DNA from: Deinandra increscens subsp. villosa
Lineage: Eukaryota; Streptophyta; Magnoliopsida; Asterales; Asteraceae
Assembly: GCA_039602395.1 (NCBI GenBank)
Contig: JBCNJP010000024.1
Span: 398,295 to 462,294 of the forward strand
Direction of reading: 5' to 3'
DNA length: 64,000 nucleotides
Part shown: positions 1-11,169 of the stretch, piece after piece
Numbering within the stretch: the first letter of the stretch is position 1
Layout: every line of letters starts with the position of its first letter
The notes under the pieces: model-generated
What the model saw: only the letters and a program-made list of their open reading frames with translations
What the model was told of the DNA's origin: nothing
The model's database searches: none
Program-made: the position numbers and the translations under genes

Positions 1-595
1 TACACCCTAAACGGGAACCCGAGCAATGAACACGATGGATACTCTGACTGCTGCTGATCTAAACCAGAATACGACAGGTAATCTTTAATATGTTACCTGT
101 TTATTATTCATACGATTCAGGATCCGTTCAACAGTGGTTACATCTAGTGTGAGCGAATGAAGTAGAGTATTCCATTTCATCGTAATCGATGAGCTCCTGG
201 AGGTCGGGTGATCGGCGGATCGCGGGGGGGGGGGGAGGGGGGGGATGTTTCATTTGGCCATGGTGGTAGTTATTTAAACAACTTTTTGATAACATAATAA
301 GGGTAAACGACAATTTACATTCCTAATGTTTGCCCAAATAGTTAGTTACATCCTTTAAGCTTATTTTTTTTACGCTTTTACAAGCCTGAGATTTGAGAAA
401 CTAATTTTACGTCCCTAATTTAAATGTTAGGTTAACGAGTCCGTTAAATTTCCCTCGTCACTAGCACGTGAGAGGCATAATTGTCATTTTACTCGATAAG
501 AAACGAAAAGTTTCAAAACTAAACAAGAAAATTAAAATAACAATTTTATTAGACTCGGTTCATTTATGTCAATTCACAAGATCTGTTGCTCCATC
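1..595. other. No gene seen; intergenic with a G-rich run
   Basis: I find no convincing coding region or bounded repeat here. A G-rich homopurine stretch at about 223-245 (13 G, one A, then about nine G) is the only sequence of note. The open frames in this stretch are short and low-complexity. Confidence 0.6.
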
Positions 596-603
596 TTCCA
601 TAC

Positions 604-1568
604 TAGGGCTGTTCAAAAAGTTCGAAACTCGAAACTCGTTCGAAAAATATTCGAAAATTGCTCGTTCGATTGTCGTTCGCTTTAAAAACGAACCGAGCGG
701 CTCGGTTCGATTTGTAAAACGAACCAAGTATGAGCATAGGTGCGCTCGCTCGATGCTCGCTCGAATTTATATATATACATTTAGTTATTTATTTTATATA
801 TTTTTATTATTTATTTTATCAATTCTAATTTTGTTATGTAAGGAATTAGGATTGGAATTAAGATTTTCCATTATTCCAAAAATTCTTTGCACTTAATATT
901 TGACTTTGGATGTAAGTTTAATATGTTAGTTTATCATCTTTGTAGCTTCCATTCTCTCTAGCATCCTCTATTGTCATTGTTTTTATTAATCTTTGCATAA
1001 TTGTTTCTTATATAGAATGTCTTTTCACAAAGAATCCAATAGTATCGAGACTTCTCATGTTGAATTAAGTGATGGAGAGAGTTTTGAGTTAGTTGATGAA
1101 GTAGAAAATAAAGAAAACGTAAGTAAAGATGTTAATGCAACTAGAAAGGGAAAGTGAAAGAATAGTTTTGAAGCACATCCAAATTTTGTAGACATCGAGG
1201 ACATGTACAAAGGGAAAATGGTAAAAAAAAGAAAGAGTGCATTCATTATTATTATATCAATTCATATTAATGTTAGTTGGTCTAATAAAATACAAACAAG
1301 ACTAGTGTGTTAGTTATAGGACAAAATGTGTTAAAATTGGAAACATGGATGAAGGTGTTATGTCAGATCACCACCCACGTCACTTTCCTTTTTTTTCTGC
1401 GACGCTCGAAATTTGCTCGGTGATCGCTCGAAAAATACTCGGATCGAAAGTCGCTCGTTCGATTTTGGATCGGTTGAAAAAATGCTCGGTTCGGTTCGGT
1501 TCGGTTTGTAAACGAACCAAACACGAGCAAAGGTCCGTTCGGTTCGGTTCGGATCGTGAACAGCCCTA
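604..1568. mobile_element. Non-autonomous hAT transposon (deletion derivative)
   Basis: The ends are inverted repeats (TAGGGCTGTTCA at the left, TGAACAGCCCTA at the right), flanked by a perfect 8-bp target duplication TTCCATAC (596-603 and 1569-1576). An 8-bp duplication with TAGGG-type ends is diagnostic of hAT. Subterminal DNA is crowded with GTTCG, CGAAC and GCTCG repeats, the usual transposase-binding layout. At 965 bp it is too short for a transposase, but a short decayed reading frame lies inside (see next entry), so it looks like an internally deleted copy and not a de novo MITE. Confidence 0.85.
1017..1157 (+). pseudogene. Decayed N-terminal remnant, possibly of a hAT transposase
   Basis: A 46-codon frame starts just after a splice-acceptor-like TATAG and ends at a TGA. 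It is rich in Ser and Glu and ends in a basic Thr-Arg-Lys-Gly-Lys stretch. Reading continues in frame after the stop for about 30 further residues (Phe-Glu-Ala-His-Pro..., then Lys/Arg-rich). An acidic, Ser-rich leader before a basic region is how many plant hAT transposases begin, ahead of the BED zinc finger. The assignment rests mainly on position inside a hAT element; no zinc finger or catalytic domain remains. Confidence 0.4.
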
Positions 1569-1576
1569 TTCCATAC

Positions 1577-1965
1577 CAACAGAATCAGTTGACTTTTAAG
1601 TCAAAATCATCTCTTGATACACATTAGTTTTACGATTTGGATATACCAAATTTGTCGTAATTTAAAACTGCGTTTGGAGGTAGAAATATAATTATCATCT
1701 ACATAATTTGATGCTAGAACTTGATTTGATTTGAAATGATGTTCATAATCTAACATCATCCGAAGTTATTTTTTGCTGCAATTATTGTATTTCTTTTGTG
1801 GTTGGAACTTGGAATGGCTAATTCTAGACCAAAATGCCAACTGATGAGTTACAATAATAAATAATAAATAATAATAATAACAGTAGTAACAATACAAGTA
1901 TAATCACAACATCCAAAATGCCAATAACCAAAAGCTTACAAGTATAAAAGTATAAATCTTGATAT
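1577..1965. other. Intergenic DNA and 3' flank of LCYB
   Basis: No gene is seen. The part next to 1965 is the 3' untranslated and downstream region of the minus-strand LCYB gene. It contains an AATAATAAT-type microsatellite near 1855-1880. Confidence 0.5.
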
Positions 1966-3480
1966 TCATTCTCGATCTTTAACTAAATTACCGATCATCG
2001 TTGCCAACGGAAGAGTTCCCTTTGCCATAATCTCAATCCTACTAGTATTAGAAGCATGAGCAAAAAGAGAGAGCCCAAACGTCAATAACTCCGGTAGAAA
2101 CAACCTCGACGACAAGAACCCGTGCCAATAACGAGGTTCCAAGTCGAAAAACGCGTCGAAGAACCTTCGAGTTCCCTCGAGATCGAGCTTAAGCAAGATA
2201 TCCATCCCGAAACAAAAGAATTCCCGTTGCCGTCTTCGTTCAATCGGCCACAACTCCCTCCAAACTCCGGCGGATAAATCGTCCCCGGACAAAGCCTTTT
2301 CGTTACCAAGATACCGAATGATCGCTTTTGCGATAATCGGGGCGGCGGCTAGTGTTCTAGCCACCATATATCCGGTGGACGGGTGCACCATCCCCGCGGT
2401 GCCCCCTATTCCAAGCACCCTTTGAGGCAGCACCGGGAGAGGCCCGCCCATCGGGATAACACAACGCTCATCTTCTTCGATGCTTTTAACTTTGATCCCC
2501 AAATGCTTTAACCGGCACACCATTCTTTCTTGAATGTCTTCCATCTTCAACCCCGGGCGAGCCACGAGTGAAGTTTCTTCAAGAAAGATCCTCGTGGACG
2601 AAAACGGCATCGCGTAGAGGAAAGTTGGGATTCTTGAATTTCTCTCTTTAATTTCAAGATTCTTGTTAAGATGTGAGTCTCTCCAATCCATGAACAACAT
2701 TTTATCAACATCAAAAGGGTGTTCTTCAACTTCTGCTAGAATGCCATAAGCCACTTGGTACCCGGGGTTATACGGCTTGTCGTATTGAACCAAAGATCGC
2801 GAAAAACCAGTCGCGTCAAGAACCAAAGTCGCTTGAATCGTGACACCATCGTTGCAAATCAGCAACGATTTCGATTCCTCATGAACCACTTTGATCACTT
2901 TTGCTTGATGAAACTTAACCCCATTTGCTATACACTTTTGTAACATTTTTGTTTTCAGTTGTTTCCTGTTAACCCTTGCATAAGGTCTGTTAAGATTCTT
3001 GGTTGACTTTTCATCAACATAAACAACAGCACTTGACCAAGTGGTATCCAAGCAATCTAACAGATCCATAGCTTCAAATTCATCAACCCAAACACCATAA
3101 TTGTTGGGCCAGATCAATTTCGGTGACGGGTCAATCGAGCACACGGTGAGCCCGGCCTCGGACACCTGCTGAGCCACGGCTAACCCGGATGGACCACCAC
3201 CAACCACCACAAGATCCACCACAACACCCCTTGAGGGGTCATACATAGGAAGCTCAAAATCAAGATTTTCTTTCTTGATTTCGGGAACAAGCTCTAATAG
3301 AGCACTACTACTGGCTTTAACACAATCTTTATGACCTAATTTGATGTGGGGTTTCTTGGGGCCAAATTTAGGGTCAAGAAATTGGGACTTTGATTGGGTC
3401 AAAGTGGTTAAATTTCCTGCAAATTTGTTAAATGGGTGCAGAAATTCGAACGAGGTATGAGTTCTTACAAAGGTATCCAT
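1966..3480 (-). CDS. LCYB: Lycopene beta-cyclase, chloroplastic
   Basis: This enzyme closes the beta-ionone rings at both ends of lycopene to give gamma- then beta-carotene, in plastid membranes. The 504-residue single-exon protein has the usual length for plant LCYB. Residues 1 to about 80 are Ser/Thr/Lys-rich and fit a plastid transit peptide. A dinucleotide-binding motif GGGPSG is at 94-99, followed by the conserved IWPNNYGVW at 123-131. DATGFSRSLV is at 222-231 and the FLEET motif carrying the essential glutamate is at 299-303. IPMGGPLPVLPQ is at 342-353 and a GIGGTAGMVHPSTGY motif at 357-371. The C-terminal region (430-475) is hydrophobic. FLEET and the C-terminus favour beta- over epsilon-cyclase; capsanthin/neoxanthin synthases are close relatives but less likely. 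The frame is intact, so the gene is probably functional. A large transposon sits only about 400 bp upstream of the start. Confidence 0.95.
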   Translation of the reverse strand: MDTFVRTHTSFEFLHPFNKFAGNLTTLTQSKSQFLDPKFGPKKPHIKLGHKDCVKASSSALLELVPEIKKENLDFELPMYDPSRGVVVDLVVVGGGPSGLAVAQQVSEAGLTVCSIDPSPKLIWPNNYGVWVDEFEAMDLLDCLDTTWSSAVVYVDEKSTKNLNRPYARVNRKQLKTKMLQKCIANGVKFHQAKVIKVVHEESKSLLICNDGVTIQATLVLDATGFSRSLVQYDKPYNPGYQVAYGILAEVEEHPFDVDKMLFMDWRDSHLNKNLEIKERNSRIPTFLYAMPFSSTRIFLEETSLVARPGLKMEDIQERMVCRLKHLGIKVKSIEEDERCVIPMGGPLPVLPQRVLGIGGTAGMVHPSTGYMVARTLAAAPIIAKAIIRYLGNEKALSGDDLSAGVWRELWPIERRRQREFFCFGMDILLKLDLEGTRRFFDAFFDLEPRYWHGFLSSRLFLPELLTFGLSLFAHASNTSRIEIMAKGTLPLATMIGNLVKDRE

Positions 3481-3532
3481 GAAAACCCAGATGTAATTTT
3501 AGTTAATTTGATGGTTTTTTTTAACTAAAACC

Positions 3533-3733
3533 CTGAACAAGTACTCAATGACACATCAAGAATCCAAGAAACCCCAAGATTCTAGGATAAAGTGGATAAA
3601 GTTATGAACTTTTAGCTAGAACTCGAGATTATCGAGATGGGTTTTGGGAGAATATATAAGTGGGCGAATTGGAAGAAAGAAAGAGGGGAAGACTTACCAG
3701 GGAGTGAGGAAGAGAAGTGATGAAAGAATTCAT
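3533..3733 (-). promoter_or_regulatory. LCYB 5' leader: candidate intron, uORF and TATA-like box
   Basis: On the minus strand CTG|GTAAGTC (intron start 3697) is a strong splice donor and TTGTTCAG (ending at 3533) a good acceptor. Together they predict a 165-bp leader intron. An upstream ATG at 3733-3731 opens a small frame that, after this splice, would end after 15 codons. Alternatively a TTATATATTC box near 3660-3650 could be the TATA box, with transcription starting downstream and no intron used. The sequence alone does not decide between these. Confidence 0.45.
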
Positions 3734-4518
3734 GGTTTTGAGAGACTGGATAACGGAAACTGGTAGAGATTCATGTGGTATGTCTATGGCTATGGCCCTG
3801 CGAAAAAATGAAAGGTAAACAAAAACGTGTGGATGGATGTCTGGCCGTTTTCATTTCCACATAAAAGTGATGTTAAATTAACAAGGGGTTTCTTAGAGAC
3901 ACCTCCCATTTTTTTTAATACACCAGCTCTATACATGAAGGATAGGGCTCCCCTTCACGTATAGGAGGGGTGTCAAAATAAAGCAGCTCCCACTTCTCCC
4001 CACCCTTCACGTGTAGAGGGGGTGTAAGAATTAAGGGGTGAAGGATAACCCTATCCTTCACGTATAACTGTCAGAGCATGATAGTACAACGTCAGAGAAT
4101 GTCGGGGGTGTGTTGGGGGATGTCTAAGAACCCTCACGTAGAGCTCTGTACGTGAAGGTAAGAATTAAGGGGTGAAGGATAAACTTATCCTTCACGTATA
4201 ACTGTTAGAGCATGATAGTACAACGTCCGGGGATATTGGGTGTGTGTGTCGGGGGATGTCTAAGAACCGTCACGTAGATCTCTCTACGTGAAGGTTAGGT
4301 CAAACTTTTTTTTTTAATTTTTTAGCATTGTTCTATAAACTAGATAATTAACAAAATACAAGAAACATACAAAAAGTGGTAACTGAAGCATACAAAAATT
4401 AAAAGTAGATCCACACACATCTTTTTTAAATTTATTATTTCTTTTAATTAGGATTACCACTAAGCTATCCCAAATTTTTTTAACTATAGTTGCATCATAT
4501 TTGGGTTCTTTGTCGATA

Positions 4519-4723
4519 GTAAATACAAATATAAAGCTGGAGTATAGGCCAAAATGGGAGCTAAACATCTTAAATGAGGGATGTACACGTCAACATTAGC
4601 CCTATATGTGACCCATTTTTTACCTCTATACGTCACCCTAAGGCCTATACGTGACCCCTTAATTTTGTCCTCCATACTTCACCTCTGCCATTTACACGGC
4701 AGCTCAACACCATAGTTTCAGTC
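4519..4723 (+). repeat. Direct repeat, copy 1 (about 205 bp)
   Basis: This is repeated at 5441-5643, offset 922 bp, at well over 85 percent identity by eye. It lies wholly inside the 3885-6672 element. The copies lack TG...CA ends, so they are probably an internal duplication and not LTRs. Confidence 0.8.
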
Positions 4724-4866
4724 GCCTATACCTAACGAATGGGTCCCACGTTAAGTATAGATATTTTTTATAACCTAAAATTATATAAAGATTAACTCAA
4801 CAATAAAAATACTAATTACTAATAATACTAATAGAAACAATAATAATAATCCAATAATCATAATAT

Positions 4867-4902
<36 letters not shown>

Positions 4903-5440
4903 AATAAAAGTAACATTAATAATAATAAATAAATAATAATCTCAAAACTAGTTATTAAATTTCATACATGTAATAGTTTATTTAAATTTTAATATTTTAC
5001 GTTTGATTACAATGTTCATCGTATATTTAGACCACTCTACTAATAATAATTGTAATAACATTAATATTACTACAATAATCATAGTAATAATATACGTTTG
5101 TGTACATGCACTTAATACATACAACATTACTAACAGTATTTTTCCATAGACTCGTATCCATGTGACTATATGTATGTATGTATGTATGAATAGACTTGCA
5201 TTAATGTGACTATATGTATGTATATATGAAAGCATACTAAGTTTATTTGTATGAGTCTTGTGTTTTTATATGTGTGTGGTTTATCTGTATCGATATCGTA
5301 TGAGTATGTGTATGTATGTATGCGTGTATCTTCTAATAATAATAATAGACAATCGTATCGTCTATATATGCTTGATAATAATAGCAACGTATCTATATCG
5401 TATGATTATGTCTATGTATGTAGGCACGTTAATTACACGT

Positions 5441-5643
5441 GTAAATACAAATATAAAGCTGGAGTATAGGCCTAAATGGGAGCTAAACATCTTAAATGAG
5501 AGCTGTACACGTCACCATTAGCCCTATATGTGACCCCCTTTTTTACCTCTATAAGTCACCCTAAGGCCTATACGTGCCCCCTTTTTTTCCTCCATACTTG
5601 ACCTCTGCCCTTTACACGGCAGCTCAACATTATAGTTTCAGTC
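5441..5643 (+). repeat. Direct repeat, copy 2 (about 203 bp)
   Basis: This is the second copy of the repeat at 4519-4723. It shares the start GTAAATACAAATATAAAGC and the end AGTTTCAGTC. The DNA between the copies is AT-rich, with ATA/AAT and GTATGTAT microsatellites. Confidence 0.8.
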
Positions 5644-6680
5644 ATCTAATTTTTTTTCTTCAAATAAACAGTACTTTTTAACCGAATACCGGTTAGCGCT
5701 TTAAAAAATCAACGTGGAGTTGCATATTTCTAGAATTGAATAATTTAAACCGAATACCCAATTAGTGTTTAAATTTGTCTTAAGTATGTTTAGGTGTTCG
5801 AAGTGTTGTTTAAGAGTTTTAGGTATTGTTTAAGTGTGTTTTAGTGTGTTTGCAAATTTGTATCAATTAAAATGTTCGTATTAATACAAATTTTCTTATA
5901 CATAAAGGTAAACTTAAAGAGACTAGTTTAGAAAAAAGACGTTCTTATTTTTATAAGAAACTATAGTTTGCCACTAGCTAGGTTCTTTGCATTTATAAGC
6001 GACTTTTAACTACAATTAAAACATTTTATAAGTATATATAGATGATTTCATTTTAAGGAACCATTTTCCTAAATATCCTTAAAAACATTTTTTAATAAAA
6101 TAATTAAATCAGTTTCATAGGAAAAATTATTGAATAAAAAACTAACACATAATTATAAGTTAATTTTAATATTACTATTTTTTCTTTTAGTTTCATTACA
6201 TATTCAAACCGGAACCAACTATATTAGAATATATTATTATTAGGATTTATTAGTGAATGTTTATTATTAGGATTTATTAGAATATGTTTGACGTTAAAAT
6301 ATCAAGTGATTTATATAAAAAAATTTATTAGTTAAACCTAACAATCATCTGGACCTGCTGTTTTGAGGGGTGAAGGAGAACTCTAAACGTGAGCATTTAC
6401 TGTTTTGAGGGGTGAAAGATGGCGCTATCCTTCACGTCTTAAAATGGTGTTTTGAGGGGTGAAGGATGACTCTAAACGTGAGCATTTACGTGAAGGATAA
6501 AAAAGTTCCGACAAACTCTGTCAGTTAACTGGACTTGCTGTTTTGAGGGGTGAAGGAGGGAACTAAACGTGAGCATTTATTTTTACACCCCCACTATACG
6601 TGAAGGATAGCGCTATCCTTCACGTCTTAAGATGGTGTATTACAAAAAAAGGGGGTGTCCCTATAAGAACCCATTAACAA

Positions 6681-8040
6681 CCCACCTAGATAACATTGAT
6701 TGCCAAAAAAGTTGTCAAATGGCCACCTACAAAGAAAATGAGTCATTTTAGAACCCGTCCTATGACTTCAAACGAGCCTAGTTCAAAAAGACCTTTGGAC
6801 GTGTGATAGTGAAAAAGCATCTCGTCAAAACATGTTTAATTTTGGGTTTTTTAGACATTATTTAGAGTTTGAACACGACTTCGTGGATATTTTGTAGCAA
6901 TTTCATACCAAAGGAATTATAAGCAAAGCAAGGGTGGATCTTTAGATTCATGCGGTGGATCTTTAGATTCATGTGGTGATGGATCTAGAAAATTTGCAAA
7001 AAAAAAAAACACTAGAAAGTAAAATAAATAAATAAACTTTTGGGTGCAAAAAACAGCTAAAAAGAAGCTATTTTCATTAACCTTAGGTGTCGAAAACAGC
7101 TAAAAAGAAGCAATTTTCATAAATTGCGGGTGTCACGGAAAAAAAAACCTTGAGTGCTTTAATCATTCGGTTCAAGTAATTAGCTATAAATTTTACAAGC
7201 TGAGTGGGTGCTTAGGATCTCACTAAGCCCTTAGTACTTTAGTAGATCCGTCACTGGGTGTCAGGGGTAACCCGTATTACCCCTTAAACTTGTACAGAAG
7301 GTGAAAAAATTCTGAATTTTTGATTTTTTTTCTACATATGCTACCCTTAAATACATTTTGTTTTTTTTTTTCAACACAAGGCTATATAGATTAGTTGGTA
7401 GATTTTTTTTTCTTTGGCGTTTAAGGTTGGATTTTTTTTTAGAGCAGCTGGAGTCCAACCCTTAAAATTCCTCCAACCTCCATTTTCCAATTGCAGTCGT
7501 TCATTTTTAGCTTTTGTGTTTATGGATGTTGCCCTTCAAGCCCAATTGTTAACTTAAATTTATTTTAGTTTACAATCATAAAATATTTAATTATTATTAA
7601 CTGTAATCTTTAGATTTTTAGAGTTTTTACATGAAAATATTGATATAACTATGTCTTTTGAACTAAAGCTCTTTAAACACTATTAAGATTTATACTAAAT
7701 AGAGTGGTTTTTTTTTAAATGGTTGATAATCTACTACTAAATATCTTATATGCCTATTGCATGATATGAATAATCAACCTCCGAGAAAAGAAACACTAGT
7801 TACGTAATAACATACTATTGGATTAAAGTTTCGTTCATACTTCTTAAGTGGATAATAATTTAACTCTCACATTGAAAAAGGATATAGATTTATGAGCACT
7901 TTGTACTAATGTTATTATTATAGGGTATAGAATTTAGGCTTAAAGGTTGTAGAATTTCTGGTCTATGAATTAGGCTTTAAATGTTGTGGTATATATTTAG
8001 TATTAGAGTAAGACGTGATAATTTTTTTTTAGAACCTATT
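6681..8040. other. No gene seen; decayed repeat DNA
   Basis: No coding region is supported. A 20-bp unit (GTGGATCTTTAGATTCATG) is present twice near 6944-6980. Stretches near 7140-7290 and 8180-8310 resemble termini of old elements, with short GGGGTAA / TTACCCC motifs in inverted orientation, but I could not fix ends or target duplications. Confidence 0.4.
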
Positions 8041-8077
8041 ATACCGTCGTCGCAGCGTGCGGCTAATAAACAACTAG
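8041..8077 (+). mobile_element. Helitron 3' terminus
   Basis: A GC-rich CGTCGTCGCAGCGTGCGG segment in AT-rich DNA is followed about 14 bases later by CTAG at 8074-8077 and then T. A hairpin-like GC block before CTRR with insertion next to T is the plant Helitron 3' signature. The matching 5' TC end was not found, so the length of the element is unknown. Confidence 0.5.
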
Positions 8078-8532
8078 TTATAAAATAATAATAAGTTTGA
8101 AGAAAATCTTAGTCAAGTTTCGGCCAAAGTGATTCTAATGATAGATTAAATTTTTTGAATTATAGGGTCTAGAATTTAGGCTTACCCAGTGAGGTCTGCC
8201 ACCTCTTAGACGCCGCTCTCTTTGGGAGGCTACCCTTCAACACCTGTCAAAAAATGTTGTGTTACCCCTTAATTTTTTTTTTTAGTTTCGCCCCTACACA
8301 CACCAGACTTACCAATAATATACACAATAAATCTAATGAGTTAAACAATGGAGAACTAAATTTATTAAATGATCTACCTTGCAAGGTGTCTATTCTCCAA
8401 TTATTGCGGGATGATTTGTGACACTAGTTTGTAATATATATTGTCTATATATTGTCTGGAAGTTCAAGCACCAATGTGAAAAGAGCAACATCATTATATA
8501 GAGGCTCATGAAAACTAAGCACAGAATGTTAA

Positions 8533-8690
8533 AAGGCCCACGATTGAGATGGCAAGATTTATTCGCAGGCAACAATTTTGATTTGGGCTGAGGTTTATTA
8601 ATTAGGTTGCAAGGCCCACGATTGAGATGGCAAGATTTATTCGCAGGCAACAATTTTGATTTGGGCTGAGGTTAATTAATTAGGTTGCAA
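8533..8690 (+). repeat. Tandem duplication, 2 copies of 78 bp
   Basis: The unit starting AAGGCCCACGATTGAGATGG occurs at 8533 and again at 8611, nearly identical. No gene is seen around it. Confidence 0.9.
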
Positions 8691-8945
8691 TTGGCCTGTG
8701 TGGGCTCAAGGGAACAAAAGAAGCAGTTGATTAGGTCACATGGGATTGATTATTTTATCTATTGACGGGGAGGTTTCAGAACATTCACGGTAGGTTTCCT
8801 AAAAAATATATGAGTATAAATCTGTATAATTTGAGGTTTGGTTGTGAGTGATTGTGAGTAGAGGAGAGAGAAAAAGTTTAGCAAATCTGCATATTTGACA
8901 AAAAAAAAAAAAACTGATGATTTGCTATAATTTAAGGATTGAAAA

Positions 8946-9045
8946 AGAGAGAGAAAAAGTAATAATAAAAGTATAAATATATGGATGAGGATTAAAATAG
9001 AGAGAAAAAGTAATAATAAAAGTATAAATATATGGATGAGGATGA
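8946..9045 (+). repeat. Tandem duplication, 2 copies of about 54 bp
   Basis: A unit containing AGAGAGAAAAAGTAATAATA and TATATGGATGAGGAT is present twice in a row. It is AT-rich and does not look coding. Confidence 0.8.
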
Positions 9046-9630
9046 AGAACCTGCTGTGAATGCTCTAAAGATAGACTTTCGGCAATTATTTTAGAGAGTA
9101 GCGGACGACGGAAGATTGGGTACGCACGGAACAAAAAAGGTATCAAGAATTCAACGTGTTTTCTGGGAATCATTCGGTTTGATTTTCGTGATGAATAGCA
9201 AAATATTCTTATCATCTAGGTTGGTTGCATGTTGATTTGTTTTAATTATTTGGATTGACATTATTTATGAGTGTGTGTGATTATTTACATGTTTTTAGTG
9301 GTAGTTAGGCTGTTGTAAGTTATAAACAGGATTTAATTAAAGTTTGCTTATAATCTCAGGTGGTTAGCGTGTGTCTATAACGTTAGATTTCCTTTGATTT
9401 TGGGATTAGTAAACCTTATATAGATAGTTAATTTGTTCTAGCACTTCACACAGTCGTTGGTACTTCATAATATTAGAGTTCCAGGGTAGCCAGACCATTG
9501 CTTGAGGGCTTTATAATTCTATTCGACTAAGTTGCTTCATGACCCCATGATTAGTATATTTAAGGAATGATTATCATAAAGACAGTTAGTCTAAATTGCT
9601 TTTTTTAAGGAACGACAATCTAAATTGTTA

Positions 9631-10351
9631 AGATAAGTAAGTCCAGAGGATTCGAAACCTAGGTGATACTTTTCTCTGTCTGCGTTCCCATTACTTCTTT
9701 AGTTTTTTTTCGTAGTTAATAGTTTAGTTATTAATTGTACGTTTTATCATTAGTTTTTTTTTTGAACGGCAAACACTCGGTTACTCGGGGGTCTCATCCT
9801 GGCAAACGATGCTACCCACGACACGCTGCGACCACAGGCCGTGCGAGTAACCAAGACCCTCTATGTTGCACATCCATCCCAGAGGAAACCCATCGCCTTA
9901 AGGCCCACAGTGGTAAAACCTCTGACCCACCTCTATTTAATTCATCATTCATTTGTTAGTGTCTGGTGGGATTTGAACCCTTGACCTCCACATTGGAAGG
10001 CAAGAGTATATCCACTCCACCAAATGGTGGGGGATGTTTTATCATTAGTTAAATCATTTATTTTCATCGGCTAGATATCGACAACAATTTAGTATAGGGA
10101 GATTGTCATCATGTCCACGAATTAATATTGGGTTTCTAAGATAAGTAAGTCCAGAGGATTCGAAACCTAGGTGATACTTTTCTCTGTCTGCGTTTCCATT
10201 ACTTCTTTAGTTTTTTTCGTAGTTAATAGTTTAGTTATTAATTGTACTTTTTATCATTAGTTAAATCATTTATTTTCATCGCCTAGATATCGACAACGGT
10301 TTAGTATAGGGAGATTGTCATCGTGTCCACGAATTAATATTGGGTTTCTAA
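9631..10351 (+). repeat. 213-bp tandem duplication, first copy split by a SINE
   Basis: The unit starting AGATAAGTAAGTCCAGAGG begins at 9631 and again at 10139, and both copies end at GGGTTTCTA. Copy 1 is 508 bp long because it contains a 282-bp SINE plus a 13-bp target duplication; subtracting these leaves 213 bp, the length of copy 2. A few substitutions separate the copies. Confidence 0.85.
9754..10035 (-). mobile_element. SINE (tRNA-derived), minus strand
   Basis: Flanked by a perfect 13-bp target duplication GTTTTATCATTAG (9741-9753 and 10036-10048). The poly-T at 9754 is the A-tail of a minus-strand insertion. On the minus strand an A-box-like GGTGGAGTGGATA precedes a good B box GGGTTCAAATCCC about 30 bp downstream. 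These are the internal Pol III promoter parts of a tRNA-derived SINE. The copy looks full length. Confidence 0.88.
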
Positions 10352-11169
10352 TTTCTTACCATTTATATTTGGAGATGTACTTTTATTGTTTTATTTATAG
10401 GGAATAGGCGAACTTGAGAAATAGTCATCTAATAAATAATTTTTTATTAAATTTATAAATATATAAAATATATGTTTTATAAATGAAAATATGTTATTGA
10501 TTGTTTGACTTGTGAAAACATATAATTAATTTTTTGGTTCGGAATATATGTAATTAATGATATTATGAAGGAGAAATATATAAATGCCAATAAGGTAAAA
10601 TATTTGTTTAATAATATAATTTTAATGAAATCCATAAATTTAATATATATATTTTGGGGGAAATTTCTAATTCATTTGTTTTATTTAAAAAAAATATATA
10701 ATTAATGAGTTTAAAATATAAAATATATAAATGCTCCTAAACTAAATATTAACTCTATATCTTGACACACAACACATCCGATCAATATTTGCCCATACAC
10801 CCCATTTCATGTCCTTTTTCTTTCTACAAATGCTTTATTTTACAATATCCTACTTTCCAATCTAATAATAAAGTTAAAGATAAACATTATTCCCTACTAC
10901 TTATTCTCACTAGTACACCTAATAATCATCAAAATGAATATAAAAAAAAATCGGAGAATAAGACAGGAAAAATGATAGATACCAAAAATCAGTGAGAACA
11001 CAACTTGAGTTAGGATATTAATTCATAAAATTTTAAATCGAAATATGAGATAAACGGGTAATAATCTGGGTCGCTAAAACTTCTTGAATAGCAAAATTAT
11101 CTTTTTTTAAAACTCTATTCATATATATCTTGGTGTCAATCTCCACATACAAAGGTAATAGGATTCTTT
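10352..11169. other. No gene seen; AT-rich intergenic DNA
   Basis: Very AT-rich sequence with no supported reading frame and no bounded element. A 77-codon open frame at 10762-10995 is low-complexity and resembles no family. Confidence 0.5.

Larger units (their letters stand above)
3885..6672. mobile_element. Large non-autonomous TIR transposon upstream of LCYB
   Basis: The ends are long imperfect inverted repeats. The left end reads GGGGTTTCTTAGAGACACC; the right end on the opposite strand reads GGGTTCTTATAGGGACACC. They stay alignable for over 80 bp, including a shared AATACACCA and a CTTCACGTATAG motif. The target duplication is ATTAACAA (3877-3884 and 6673-6680). Eight bases fit hAT, but the long TIRs look Mutator-like, so the superfamily is open. 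The 2.8-kb interior has no transposase frame; it is AT-rich and has microsatellites plus a 200-bp direct repeat. CTTCACGTATAG-type motifs recur many times within about 400 bp of each end. Confidence 0.8.

Noticed and set aside
4978..5521. Several overlapping frames on both strands
   Set aside because: They arise from GTATGTAT / ATA microsatellites within the TIR element and match no family.
4519..5643. A small LTR retrotransposon (TRIM) formed by the 200-bp direct repeats
   Set aside because: The repeats lack TG...CA ends, no primer-binding site follows the first copy and no 5-bp duplication was seen.
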